64,000 bases of DNA from Agrobacterium cucumeris (lineage in GTDB: Bacteria; Pseudomonadota; Alphaproteobacteria; Rhizobiales; Rhizobiaceae): NCBI RefSeq assembly GCF_030036535.1, contig NZ_CP080389.1:237851-301850 (forward strand), written 5' to 3'. This document shows positions 18,346 through 26,301 of the stretch, piece after piece. A model generated the notes under the pieces. The model had not been told where the DNA came from, made no database searches, and saw only the letters and a program-made list of their open reading frames with translations. The position numbers and the translations under genes were made by a program. The first letter of the stretch is position 1, and each line of letters starts with the position of its first letter.

Positions 18346-19235
18346 GGACCTCAGAACTTCAGCATGAGCCGGTATCGGCTTTAGAGGATTTGGACGTGGA
18401 ATTCGGCGTCAGCGCCGACGGATTTCCGGTCGCCCGGATCGGCGATACGCATCTGGCAATGATGCCGGCGCGCGATGGCGCGAGCTTCCTCGCGAGCGCT
18501 TGGCGGCTCGTCCATCCGCTTTCCGAGCTGACGCGCGCAGATTTCTACGGTCACGATGGCCGCCTCGAGGATGAGGCGGCTTTTCGCGCCCGGGTCTTCG
18601 AGACGGCCCAGCACAAGCGCGAGTTATCCGCCCTGAGGCGGATCCAGACCCGCATGACGGCCAGTACGCCCTGGGGACCGTCGCAGCTTGCGACCGTCTA
18701 CGCGGAGGGGATCGTGTCCCATATGACGGCTGGCCATGGCGGGTTTCATCTGTCGGCCGAACGGAATCTTCGCGTCTCCCCGTTGCTGCGAAAGTCCTCG
18801 CACTGGTACGAGGAGGATGCCGAATGGGCCATCGTCGCCCTCTCCTTCCCGGAGCTCTTCACCTCATACGAGCGCAAAGGTGCGGACGAGACATTCCGCA
18901 ACAGCTGGCCGACCGCATGGGAAGAGATCCACGGGCGCGAACTCGGGTCCGGCCAATCCTGGACGAAGGACCGGCAAGCCTTCGAGCGCAGGCATGCCGG
19001 CGACTGGGTCGTCGTCTCGGCGATCTATTCCAGCCACTATGCCGATATGACGGAGGTGGTCGCCACGCGCGGCGGCATGCGGGACCAACGTGCCGACGAG
19101 CGGCGCTTTCTTGTTCCGAGCGCCGAATATGCAACCCGCGGGCCGTTCGGCTTCGTCATCGATGAACAACGTCACGCCGTCTATGACGGTCCTTCGGACT
19201 TCATCGGCTGGCAGTGGCGGAGGACCGGGACATGA
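18342..19235 (+). CDS. Conserved plasmid protein, DUF7007-like
   Basis: 297 residues beginning with ATGA overlap with the previous stop. Notable stretches are STPWGPSQLATVYAEGIVSH, then HGGFHLSAERN and YEEDAEWAIVALSFPELF, followed by a C-terminal GPFGFVIDE. I recall this layout from proteins labelled DUF7007 on rhizobial plasmids, but cannot confirm it. No membrane segment or catalytic motif is clear. Its stop overlaps the next start, so it is translationally coupled on both sides. Confidence 0.58.
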   Translation: MRTSELQHEPVSALEDLDVEFGVSADGFPVARIGDTHLAMMPARDGASFLASAWRLVHPLSELTRADFYGHDGRLEDEAAFRARVFETAQHKRELSALRRIQTRMTASTPWGPSQLATVYAEGIVSHMTAGHGGFHLSAERNLRVSPLLRKSSHWYEEDAEWAIVALSFPELFTSYERKGADETFRNSWPTAWEEIHGRELGSGQSWTKDRQAFERRHAGDWVVVSAIYSSHYADMTEVVATRGGMRDQRADERRFLVPSAEYATRGPFGFVIDEQRHAVYDGPSDFIGWQWRRTGT

Positions 19236-19567
19236 CCCCGATCAGTCCGTGGGTGCTCCTTTCCCGCATGGAGGCGGCGCGTCGTCAGACGCGCCATCAT
19301 CTCGATCTCGTCCATCGGCAGATTGCCACACGCGCTGAGCGCCTGGCCGTGACCGAAAAGGCGAAAGCCAAAAACCGCACGCACAAGCGCTCCGGCTCAC
19401 GATGGACTCGGTCGGATGAGATGCTGTTTCAGGATCACCTCGATCGCCTGTCATTCGAACGTCGCGGCGAACTCGAGGCGCTCATCCGGAAACTGGAGCG
19501 TCAGGACCGTGCCATCACCACGCTACGGCTGAAGCTCGGTGACGCGGTTTGGCGAGAGGCAGCGTGA
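19232..19567 (+). CDS. Small coiled-coil protein, unknown
   Basis: 111 residues from ATG 19232, which overlaps the previous stop as ATGA. The protein is highly charged and helical throughout: LLSRMEAARRQTRHHLDLVH, and a C-terminal coil from LDRLSFERRGELEALIRKLE onward. It is the last gene of the three-gene operon starting at 17872. Length and charge suggest an adaptor or DNA/RNA-associated factor, but nothing is recognised. Confidence 0.55.
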   Translation: MTPISPWVLLSRMEAARRQTRHHLDLVHRQIATRAERLAVTEKAKAKNRTHKRSGSRWTRSDEMLFQDHLDRLSFERRGELEALIRKLERQDRAITTLRLKLGDAVWREAA

Positions 19568-19953
19568 GAGGCAGCCGCCGGCAGCGCATTTGCGGAGTGT
19601 GCCCGCGTATTGGTGAGAGGCATTGCGAGGATGGCCATCGTTTCCCACATTCGGTTTCGGGGAGAGTCTCAGCCCCGTGCCGGCCTGCCCTTCGTGTTCG
19701 TTGCGGTCTGAACCGGCGGCCGGTCGTTTCAAGGCCGCTTTCGCGCCGCGGTGCGGCCAAAACAGCCTCGCTGCGCAAAGCGAACCCGCGTCCCGCGCAG
19801 GGTGCCCCCGCTTGGTCGCAAGCCCGCTCCGCTCGCTCAGCCGCTCCGGACCTGTGAAATCGCCCGTCCCTCGCCGGTTCCTTTTGACCGCACCGAAGGG
19901 CAGACCGGCACGGGGCCGGAACCGCTTCGGACCAAACCGAAAAGGAAACCGTT
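19568..19953. other. GC-rich structured leader, no gene seen
   Basis: 386 nt containing blocks such as CGCGTCCCGCGCAGGGTGCC that recur in variant form before the ParB-like gene (about 15848-15885). Frames here have proline/arginine-rich shadow composition. It probably is a long untranslated leader or repeat relic for the next gene. Confidence 0.45.
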
Positions 19954-20541
19954 ATGGCCAAGCCCGCGACCCCCAACCGCTCTTCCGCCCGCGTCGTGCA
20001 ACTCCGCAAGGGTGCGACCCTCGAAATGGTCCGCCTCACCTGCCCCGACAGCGCCCAGGCGCTCAAGATCGCCGAAAGCTTCGGAACCGCACTGGTCGAC
20101 AGCGACGGCATCCGCGACCTGCATGAGCGACTGATCAATGAGACCGCCGACAGCCTGGCGGAGGGCCTCGGCGAACGGGCGATGCAGATCCATCTCCAGC
20201 GCATCGTCGGCGCCTTCGTCGGATCGGCACATGGCGCCGGGCAGTTCTACTCTCGTGCGGTCACAGAAGCCCGCGACGCCACGGCGAAGGCGTCCAACGA
20301 TGCCCGCGACGAGGATCTCGATGGTCCCGTTGGCTACGACAGCGCCGCCCAGCGCAAGCGCGAGTTCGCGGCCGACATGGGTGTCCAGGCTCATGCGCTC
20401 AGGATGGCGGCCGAGGGCGCCGTCGCAGCCTACGAGCAGGTCGTCGGCGAGACCTGGAAGCCCTTCGATCGCCCGGTCGAAAACCCCGGCGCCAATCTCG
20501 ACCGCAAGGCGGCCGAAGCGCAAATGGCCGCCCTCGGGTAA
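19954..20541 (+). CDS. Conserved helical protein, unknown
   Basis: 195 residues from ATG 19954 (AAAAGGAAA upstream). Mainly alpha-helical with alanine-rich segments: LTCPDSAQALKIAESFGTAL, then MQIHLQRIVGAFVGSAHGAG and LRMAAEGAVAAYEQVVGETW. No signal peptide. It is a single-gene unit between two long leaders, just before the ArdC-like gene. Function unknown. Confidence 0.6.
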   Translation: MAKPATPNRSSARVVQLRKGATLEMVRLTCPDSAQALKIAESFGTALVDSDGIRDLHERLINETADSLAEGLGERAMQIHLQRIVGAFVGSAHGAGQFYSRAVTEARDATAKASNDARDEDLDGPVGYDSAAQRKREFAADMGVQAHALRMAAEGAVAAYEQVVGETWKPFDRPVENPGANLDRKAAEAQMAALG

Positions 20542-20854
20542 AGCGGCCCGGGCGGCGCCCACGTGCCGCCCTACCCTCATCTTTCCAGCTTCCATCGGCC
20601 GGCTCCCAAGAGGGGCCGGCCTTTCCGCATGTCGCGCTGCCCCAGGGGAAAAACAGGCAAGGAAATGAGGAACCGGCCTATCGCGGCCCGTCCCTGTCGG
20701 CGGTCCTGCAGGAGCCCGGCTTGTGAGGTGCAACGGCTTCGCCGTCCTCCACGCTGTTTCGGCCGTTCCGGTGCGCTCCAAGCCCTTCCGCTCCTGCCCT
20801 CGGACCTCCGCGACGGGCCGCGATAGGCGCGGCTCGGAATAGGAGGTTTGAGAC
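20542..20854. other. Leader with two hairpins before the antirestriction gene
   Basis: No gene. A stem GGCCGGC (20597-20603) with GCCGGCC (20615-20621) followed by TTTCC could act as a weak terminator of the preceding gene. The rest is GC-rich leader ending in AGGAGG before the ardC-like start. Confidence 0.45.
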
Positions 20855-21781
20855 ATGAACAGGAAAACCGAAGGCGAACGCGGCGATATCTACACGAGGA
20901 TCACCGACCGGATCGTTGCCGATCTGGAAAAAGGGGTTCGTCCCTGGATGAAGCCGTGGAGCGTAGCCAACACTCAAGGCAGGATTACGCGGCCGCTACG
21001 GCACAACGGGCAGCCCTATTCGGGCATGAACGTTCTCCTTCTATGGTCCGAGGGGATGGCGAGAGGTTTCGCCTCTCCGGTGTGGATGACCTTCAAGCAA
21101 GCGCGGGAGCTCGGAGCCGTGGTTCGCAAGGGCGAAACCGGCTCGACTGTGGTGTTCGCGAGCCGCTTCACCAAATCGGAAACCGACGGCAATGGCAAGG
21201 AGGTCGACCGGGAGATCCCTTTCCTGAAGGCGTATTCTGTGTTCAATGTGGACCAGATCGACGGTCTGCCGGACCATCACTACCATCGTCCGGAACCGAC
21301 TCTCGATCCGGTCGAGCGGATAGAGAATGCCGATCGCTTCTTCCGCAACACCGGCGCCGTTATCCGCCATGGCGGGACGCAAGCCTACTATTCGCCGGTG
21401 ACCGACCATATCCAGATGCCGCCGTTCCAGACCTTCCGCGATGCGGCTTCCTACACGGCAACGCTGAGTCATGAGGCAACGCACTGGACCGCGAACCCGC
21501 GGCGCGTGGGCCGCGATCTCAGCCGTTATGCCAAGGACAAGAGCGAGCGCGCCCGCGAGGAACTCATTGCCGAGCTCGGCAGCTGCTTCCTATGCGCCGA
21601 CCTTGGAATCGTACCGGAGCTCGAGCCACGGCCCGATCACGCGTCGTACCTTGCCTCATGGCTCGCCGTGCTTTCCGAAGACAGGCGGGCGATTTTTCAG
21701 GCGGCCGCTCATGCGCAGAGGGCAGTCACCTTCCTGCACGATCTGCAGCCTGATGCAGCTGATGAGAAAGTCGCGGCTTAA
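20855..21781 (+). CDS. ardC: ArdC-like antirestriction protein (ssDNA-binding plus zincin-like domain)
   Basis: 308 residues, ATG behind AGGAGG. The N-terminal ssDNA-binding (DUF1738-type) domain reads IYTRITDRIVADLEKGVRPW, then NGQPYSGMNVLLLW. The C-terminal metallopeptidase-like domain holds HEATH at 206-210 and a downstream glutamate in AREELIAELG (235-241), completing a zincin site. ArdC proteins of conjugative plasmids coat entering single strands and protect them from restriction. The full length and intact zinc ligands suggest it is functional. Confidence 0.85.
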   Translation: MNRKTEGERGDIYTRITDRIVADLEKGVRPWMKPWSVANTQGRITRPLRHNGQPYSGMNVLLLWSEGMARGFASPVWMTFKQARELGAVVRKGETGSTVVFASRFTKSETDGNGKEVDREIPFLKAYSVFNVDQIDGLPDHHYHRPEPTLDPVERIENADRFFRNTGAVIRHGGTQAYYSPVTDHIQMPPFQTFRDAASYTATLSHEATHWTANPRRVGRDLSRYAKDKSERAREELIAELGSCFLCADLGIVPELEPRPDHASYLASWLAVLSEDRRAIFQAAAHAQRAVTFLHDLQPDAADEKVAA

Positions 21782-21784
21782 AAA

Positions 21785-21961
21785 TCAGCGTCGGTCGTTG
21801 CATCCGCCAACGGCCGACACCTCTCTCGGCTCTCTCTGCTTGAGCGCGCCCTGATCTGGTGTCAGGTCCAGCTTGCCCCAGATCGAGGTTTTGCGGTCGG
21901 TCGGTTTGAGCTTTCGGGATTGCTTGATTTCGACGGTAAACGGCTTTGTCTGCTGACGCAT
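21785..21961 (-). CDS. Small basic protein with a strong ribosome binding site
   Basis: 58 residues on the minus strand. The start at ATG 21961 follows GGAGG by 4 nt, the best site in this stretch. The N-terminus KPFTVEIKQSRKLK, then SIWGKLDL, looks like a conserved short rhizobial protein, but I cannot name the family. It is convergent with the ardC-like gene (stops about 4 nt apart). The frame stays open upstream to 22312, but that part runs through repeat sequence. Confidence 0.45.
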   Translation of the reverse strand: MRQQTKPFTVEIKQSRKLKPTDRKTSIWGKLDLTPDQGALKQREPREVSAVGGCNDRR

Positions 21962-22415
21962 GTATCCTCCAGGCGACGAATCGCGAGCACACGATACCGG
22001 GTTGATTACTGGAGGCAACTCCCACTCTGGCCGGTCCGTCGCCACCGAATTGCGGCTCTGGCATTGCGATAGAGAAACGGTTCGACCACAGCAATGTTCC
22101 GCTGGGTGAGGCGGTGGCAGGTTGCCATCAGCGTGTTCCTCTTGACCCGTCGGCATAGGCCACGTCCTTTGCGGGCTCGATGAGGCATGTCTGATCGGGG
22201 AGCGGCTTCGCCTCGATCGTCTTCCCGCAACGGCCATGCAAAACTTTCTTCCCCTGGCGGCTACGCCGCCATTCCTCGCGCGGCAACAAAGTTTCTCCCG
22301 GCCGCCCTCCATTCCATTCCGGCCTTATCAGGTGCGGTCCGATCGTCCCCGATCCTTGCGACAGCCATCGAGGCCGCGAAGGGCGCGGCCCGAAACCAAC
22401 GAAAGGAACACGAAA

Positions 22416-22724
22416 ATGGCAACGATCGGCACCTTCACCTCCACCGAAACCGGCTTCAACGGCTCGATCCGCACGCTTGCCCTCAACGTCAAGGCCCGCA
22501 TCGCCCGCATCGAGAACCCCTCCGACAAGGGCCCGCACTACCGCATCTACGCCGGCAATGTCGAGCTCGGTGCGGCCTGGCAGAAGCGCTCCGAGCAGGA
22601 CCGCGACTACTTCTCGGTCAAGCTGGACGACCCGAGCTTCCCCGCTCCGATCTACGCAACCCTCACCGAAGTCGAAGGCGAGGACGGCTACCAGCTGATC
22701 TGGTCCCGCCCCAACCGGGATTGA
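22416..22724 (+). CDS. DUF736 protein, copy 1
   Basis: 102 residues from ATG 22416 (GAAAGGAAC upstream). Matches DUF736: [20 protein letters not shown], then [17 protein letters not shown] and GYQLIWSRP. The fold is small and beta-rich; the function is unknown, though it is among the most common proteins on alphaproteobacterial plasmids and ICEs. It differs from copy 2 in this window at one residue (Phe in DYFSVKLDD, Leu in copy 2). In-frame upstream starts lie in the duplicated leader and have no site. Confidence 0.85.
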   Translation: MATIGTFTSTETGFNGSIRTLALNVKARIARIENPSDKGPHYRIYAGNVELGAAWQKRSEQDRDYFSVKLDDPSFPAPIYATLTEVEGEDGYQLIWSRPNRD

Positions 22725-22735
22725 GATCCGGACGA

Positions 22736-22759
22736 GGCCCCGCTCGCCAAGGCGGGGCC
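22736..22759 (+). terminator. Hairpin after DUF736 copy 1
   Basis: GGCCCCGC and GCGGGGCC form an 8-bp stem with an 8-nt loop, 11 nt after the stop. No T-run follows (TCCTCCCG), so termination may be weak. The same hairpin follows copy 2 at 24692-24715. Confidence 0.5.
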
Positions 22760-22820
22760 TCCTCCCGACAACAGGGCGACCTCCTTCGTGCCGCGGCTTT
22801 TTCCCGTTCGTTCTTCCATA

Positions 22821-22894
22821 TTGGATGAAATTGGATGGAAAAATGGATCTCGCTATGTCATACCCCATTTGGATGGAAACGGATGGGAAAATGG
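22821..22894. repeat. Short direct repeats before the Fic gene
   Basis: TTGGATGAAA, TTGGATGGAA, then TTGGATGGAAA and CGGATGGGAAA occur within 74 nt, partly at 10-11 nt spacing (one helical turn). They end at the preferred start codon. They look like an operator array for a DNA-binding protein, possibly the winged helix of the Fic protein itself. Confidence 0.5.
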
Positions 22895-23950
22895 ATGACG
22901 GCGCTCGATCTCTCCAAATTGCGTATCACGCCTGAGATCCTGTCGTTGATCGCCGAGATTGACGAATTCAAAGGCGCCTGGCGAGCGCTTGGTCGCATCG
23001 CACCCGATCGGCTGTCCAGCTTGCGGCGGGTTGCGACGATCGAAAGCATCGGATCGTCGACACGTATTGAGGGCGCGAAATTAAGCGACCGCGAGGTCGA
23101 AAGGCTGCTCTCGAACCTCCGTATCGGCTCGTTCTCCAGCCGAGACGAACAGGAGGTTGCCGGCTATGCCGAGGTGATGGAGACGATCTTCTCCGCCTTC
23201 GACGCAATCCCGCTTAACGAAAATCACATCCGCCAACTGCATCGGGATCTGCTCGCGCACTCGGTCAAAGATGAACGACACAGGGGAAACTGGAAAACCC
23301 TTGCCAACAACGTCGAAGCCTTCGACGAGGATGGACGAAGTCTGGGCGTCGTCTTCGCGACAGCCTCCCCTTTCGATACGCCGGGCCGAATGTCGGAACT
23401 AGTGGCCTGGCAACAAGCTCAGGAGAAGGATGGCACGTTTCACCCTCTACTCGTCGTCGCTGTCTTCGTCGTCGTCTTTCTGGAAATCCATCCTTTCCAG
23501 GATGGCAATGGCCGACTGTCGCGCGCTCTGACCACTTTGCTGCTTCTTCGGGCGGGTTATTCCTATGTGCCGTACAGCTCACTGGAAAGTGTTATCGAGC
23601 AGAACAAGGAAGCCTATTATCTCGCGCTTCGCCGAACGCAGGGCACGATACGAACGGACCAACAGGACTGGAATCCGTGGGTCGAGTTTTTCCTGCGGAG
23701 CCTGCAACGCCAGAAGCAGCGTCTCGAGCGCAAGATCGAGCGTGAGCGCATTCTCCTCGGCGACCTGCCGGAGTTGTCCGTCGCGATCCTCGAACTGGCG
23801 CGTGAGCGCGGGCGCGTCACGGTGATGGATGTGGCCAAAGCGACAGGCGCGAGCCGCAACACCGTCAAGGATCATCTTCGGGCGCTGACCGAGCAGGGAC
23901 ATCTGACCCTCCACGGAGCCGGTCGTGGGACCTGGTACGGCTTAAGCTGA
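22895..23950 (+). CDS. Fic-family AMP-transferase, class II, with C-terminal winged helix
   Basis: 351 residues from ATG 22895; in-frame ATGs at 22883 and 22835 are possible but lie in the direct repeats. The inhibitory helix motif STRIEG (about 55-60) is the [S/T]xxxE[G/N] of self-inhibited Fic proteins. The catalytic loop HPFQDGNGRLSR (about 199-210) is intact, with the His base and the ATP-binding GNGR. The C-terminus (VTVMDVAKATGASRNTVKDH) is a winged helix-turn-helix. Such proteins transfer AMP to a target Ser/Thr/Tyr; the DNA-binding tail suggests autoregulation. No separate antitoxin gene is visible, which fits built-in inhibition. It sits between two DUF736 copies. Confidence 0.86.
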   Translation: MTALDLSKLRITPEILSLIAEIDEFKGAWRALGRIAPDRLSSLRRVATIESIGSSTRIEGAKLSDREVERLLSNLRIGSFSSRDEQEVAGYAEVMETIFSAFDAIPLNENHIRQLHRDLLAHSVKDERHRGNWKTLANNVEAFDEDGRSLGVVFATASPFDTPGRMSELVAWQQAQEKDGTFHPLLVVAVFVVVFLEIHPFQDGNGRLSRALTTLLLLRAGYSYVPYSSLESVIEQNKEAYYLALRRTQGTIRTDQQDWNPWVEFFLRSLQRQKQRLERKIERERILLGDLPELSVAILELARERGRVTVMDVAKATGASRNTVKDHLRALTEQGHLTLHGAGRGTWYGLS

Positions 23951-24371
23951 CGCCGGAGCGAAGCGTCCCCCGATCAGCCGAAATCGGAGCTATGGTCCAA
24001 TTGTGCGCAGCCGCCATTGCCACGTGCCTTTGCCTGATATAGCGGGGCTCCATTCGCGGGCTCGATGAGGCATGTCTGACCGGAGACCGGCGTCGCCTCG
24101 ATCGTCCTCCCGCAACGGCCATCCGAAACTTTCTTCCCCTGCGGACGCAACCCCACTCGACAGGCCGAGTGGGGACCCCGGCGTGCCGCATTCCTCGCGC
24201 AGCAACAAAGTTCCTCCCGGCCGCCCTCCATTTCATTGCGGCCCGGCAAGCCACCCCACGGCGCGATGCGCAATGGGGACCCCGGGGGTGCGGTCCGATC
24301 GTCCCCGGTCCTTTCGACAGCCATCGAGGCCGCGAAGGGCGCGGCCCGAAACCAACGAAAGGAACACCACA
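23951..24371. other. Leader of DUF736 copy 2, no gene seen
   Basis: 421 nt. From 24056 onward it is the diverged counterpart of the leader of copy 1. It carries an extra segment near 24145-24290 with two similar GC-rich stretches (GTGGGGACCCCGG and ATGGGGACCCCGGG), perhaps an internal duplication. Confidence 0.5.
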
Positions 24372-24715
24372 ATGGCAACGATCGGCACCTTCACCTCCAC
24401 CGAAACCGGCTTCAACGGCTCGATCCGCACGCTTGCCCTCAACGTCAAGGCCCGCATCGCCCGCATCGAAAACCCCTCCGACAAGGGACCGCACTACCGC
24501 ATCTACGCCGGCAACGTCGAGCTCGGTGCGGCCTGGCAGAAGCGCTCCGAGCAGGACCGCGACTACCTCTCGGTCAAGCTGGACGACCCGAGCTTCCCCG
24601 CTCCGATCTACGCAACCCTCACCGAAGTCGAAGGCGAGGACGGCTACCAGCTGATCTGGTCCCGCCCCAACCGGGACTGAGATCCGGACGAGGCCCCGCT
24701 CGCCAAGGCGGGGCC
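24056..24715. repeat. Direct repeat, copy 2 (leader plus DUF736 gene plus hairpin)
   Basis: Counterpart of 22171-22759. The DUF736 genes and trailing hairpins are almost identical, while the leader differs by substitutions and an extra segment. Both copies have the same orientation. Confidence 0.85.
24372..24680 (+). CDS. DUF736 protein, copy 2
   Basis: 102 residues from ATG 24372, GAAAGGAAC upstream as in copy 1. The sequence differs from copy 1 at one residue (Leu in DYLSVKLDD). Most base differences are silent, so both copies appear to be under selection or recently homogenised. Function unknown. It is followed by the same GC hairpin (24692-24715). Confidence 0.85.
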   Translation: MATIGTFTSTETGFNGSIRTLALNVKARIARIENPSDKGPHYRIYAGNVELGAAWQKRSEQDRDYLSVKLDDPSFPAPIYATLTEVEGEDGYQLIWSRPNRD

Positions 24716-24835
24716 AAGCGGCCGAATAGAGAAGCCGGGAGCGGGCATCGAGCCCGCTTCCGGCTTTCCTGGTGCCATGCGGAACCGGAAATGTCTGCTC
24801 ATAGCGCTCCAGTATGCCGTGCCGGCATGGCGGCC

Positions 24836-24945
24836 TCAAGGACGAGCGGTCAACCCCCAATTTTGCCTCCGCTTCGGTTCCCGCCGCTCCAACAAAATCG
24901 GCTCCCCCACTCGCCGCCGCTGGCGGTCGCGTTCGCGATCCCTGA
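24836..24945. repeat. Structured GC-rich leader element A
   Basis: Begins TCAAGGACG, then CCCCCAATTTT, AAAATCGGCTCCCCC and ends CCCTGACCCC. The left and right parts are complementary, so it can fold into a long imperfect hairpin. It shares landmarks and order with the element at 25345-25436. It lies about 60 nt before a 54-aa gene. Confidence 0.55.
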
Positions 24946-25004
24946 CCCCGCCATCCCGTCCCGCCCCGCGTCGTCGTCTTTCACGAACTCAAGGAGATGA
25001 GACG

Positions 25005-25169
25005 ATGACGATCGAACAGCACATCGAGGAACTGCGTGCCGAACTGAGGAACGCATGGGGCGCGGCCGAGCGGCGTCAAATCGAGGCGGAGCTCCAACTC
25101 GCCGAGGCCGATCTGGCCGTCATGCTTGCCGAACAGGAGGGCGCCGTCGAAGCCGAGCCGCCATTCTGA
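25005..25169 (+). CDS. Small helical protein, unknown
   Basis: 54 residues from ATG 25005, with AAGGAG 8 nt upstream. One long amphipathic helix (IEELRAELRNAWGAAERRQI, then EAELQLAEADLAVMLAEQEG) that would form a coiled coil. No relative recognised. It is preceded by structured leader element A. Confidence 0.55.
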   Translation: MTIEQHIEELRAELRNAWGAAERRQIEAELQLAEADLAVMLAEQEGAVEAEPPF

Positions 25170-25490
25170 GCGGCTCGTTCCTCCTGTTATTTGAGCCGGT
25201 CCGCCGGCTCGACCGGCCTCCCGGCTGTCAGGGATTTCACCCCTCAACGCTCCCCCCGGCTCCCGCCGGAGACGGTCGCGTCCCCTACGGGTCCGCGGGT
25301 CTCTTCTCTCTATGACCTCCCATTCTACTCCAGCAAATCCGGCGTCAAGGACGGCGCGGTCTCCCCCAATTTTTCCGCCGCCAGGCTCTGGAAAAATCGG
25401 TTCCCCCGCTTGCGAGCCGCGTCCCGCGGTCCTTGACCCCTCTTTGCTACAGAGTGGCCGATCTCCGTCATCAACGAAGGAGATCACATC
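25170..25490. other. Leader region containing structured element B
   Basis: 321 nt with no gene. It contains the hairpin element at 25345-25436 and ends with GAAGGAG for the next gene. Confidence 0.45.
25345..25436. repeat. Structured GC-rich leader element B
   Basis: Outer arms TCAAGGAC (25345-25352) and GTCCTTGA (25429-25436) pair perfectly. Inner arms ATTTTTCC (25369-25376) and GGAAAAAT (25390-25397) also pair, leaving a 13-nt loop. Same plan as element A, 510 nt to the left. Could be an untranslated regulatory leader, a small RNA or the relic of a small mobile repeat. Confidence 0.6.
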
Positions 25491-25982
25491 ATGACAACCG
25501 ATCAGAACATCATGCTCTACGCCAAGCTTTCAGGCTTCCGTCTCGTCGTCCTCGCAAACCGCATCGGTTGCGACAGCGAATTCTCGCGAGCGCTCCACGA
25601 TCGCCTGATCAAAGGACTGGAGGCAGCAATTGGCTGCGTGCGGATCATCATGGCGCTGGAGCGGAGCGTTCTCACCGGAGGCGAGGAGTTCGCCGACTAT
25701 CAGTTGGAGGGGGAGGCCGAGATATTCGGGCGCTTTACTATCAACTTGCTGGACGATCTCGAATTCGATTTCGACACGCATGAATATCGCATCAACGGCG
25801 GCGATTGGGCCATCGCTTTGACGGCGGACTATACCGGCGTTGATATCGACTATCCGGAGCTGATCGCGCTCACTGACGACGAACTCGGCTCACTTGCGCC
25901 GATCATCACGGCGATCACGCGGGAAACCGGCACCCCGGTAAATGCGTCCCGTATCAGCTACGACGATCACGCAGAATCATAA
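25491..25982 (+). CDS. Conserved acidic protein, unknown
   Basis: 163 residues, ATG behind GAAGGAG. The N-terminal third is helical (LYAKLSGFRLVVLANRIGCD, then LIKGLEAAIGCVRIIMALER). The rest is acidic and beta-like (FGRFTINLLDDLEFDFDTHE). Single-gene unit following structured element B. No family recognised. Confidence 0.58.
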   Translation: MTTDQNIMLYAKLSGFRLVVLANRIGCDSEFSRALHDRLIKGLEAAIGCVRIIMALERSVLTGGEEFADYQLEGEAEIFGRFTINLLDDLEFDFDTHEYRINGGDWAIALTADYTGVDIDYPELIALTDDELGSLAPIITAITRETGTPVNASRISYDDHAES

Positions 25983-26301
25983 TCAGTCTTGCGGTGCAGT
26001 TTCATCCGAGGGGCGGCGAGAGCCGCCTCTCAATAGGGATGTCGAGGAGGCATCGCGATCGTAGCGATGGCGACCAGTTGAGCCTCTTCCTTTCGATCCT
26101 GCTGTCATCTCTCATCGGGGATGTTGCAGCCCGTTCGTCACGACGCAACCTGCCGCCGCCAGAATTTTCCCCACAGCACTGCTGCTCCTCGCGGATCAAA
26201 ATTCAGTCGCCGGCAAGTCCTCCACATTCGTTTCGGTGCGTCCCTCCTTTCCGGTCTGCCGACTATCCCCGCGATGACCGCAATTCGAAAGGAGAAACAA
26301 C
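25983..26301. other. Leader region with hairpin, no gene seen
   Basis: 319 nt. A stem near 26009-26032 (GAGGGGCGGC with GCCGCCTCTC) may terminate the preceding gene, though no T-run follows. The remainder is GC-rich leader ending in AAAGGAG. Confidence 0.4.

Larger units (their letters stand above)
22171..22759. repeat. Direct repeat, copy 1 (leader plus DUF736 gene plus hairpin)
   Basis: This segment, from GCGGGCTCGATGAGGCATGT to the hairpin after the DUF736 gene, recurs at 24056-24715. The coding parts are nearly identical and the leaders are diverged with an insertion in copy 2. The Fic gene lies between the copies, in the arrangement expected of a segmental duplication. Confidence 0.85.

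Noticed and set aside
22821..22894. CRISPR-like short repeats
   Set aside because: Repeats are only about 10 nt, imperfect and lack spacers of constant length; better read as operator repeats.
23865..24860. 331-codon minus-strand frame similar to one at 22128-22868
   Set aside because: The similarity comes only from the duplicated DUF736 segments read antisense.
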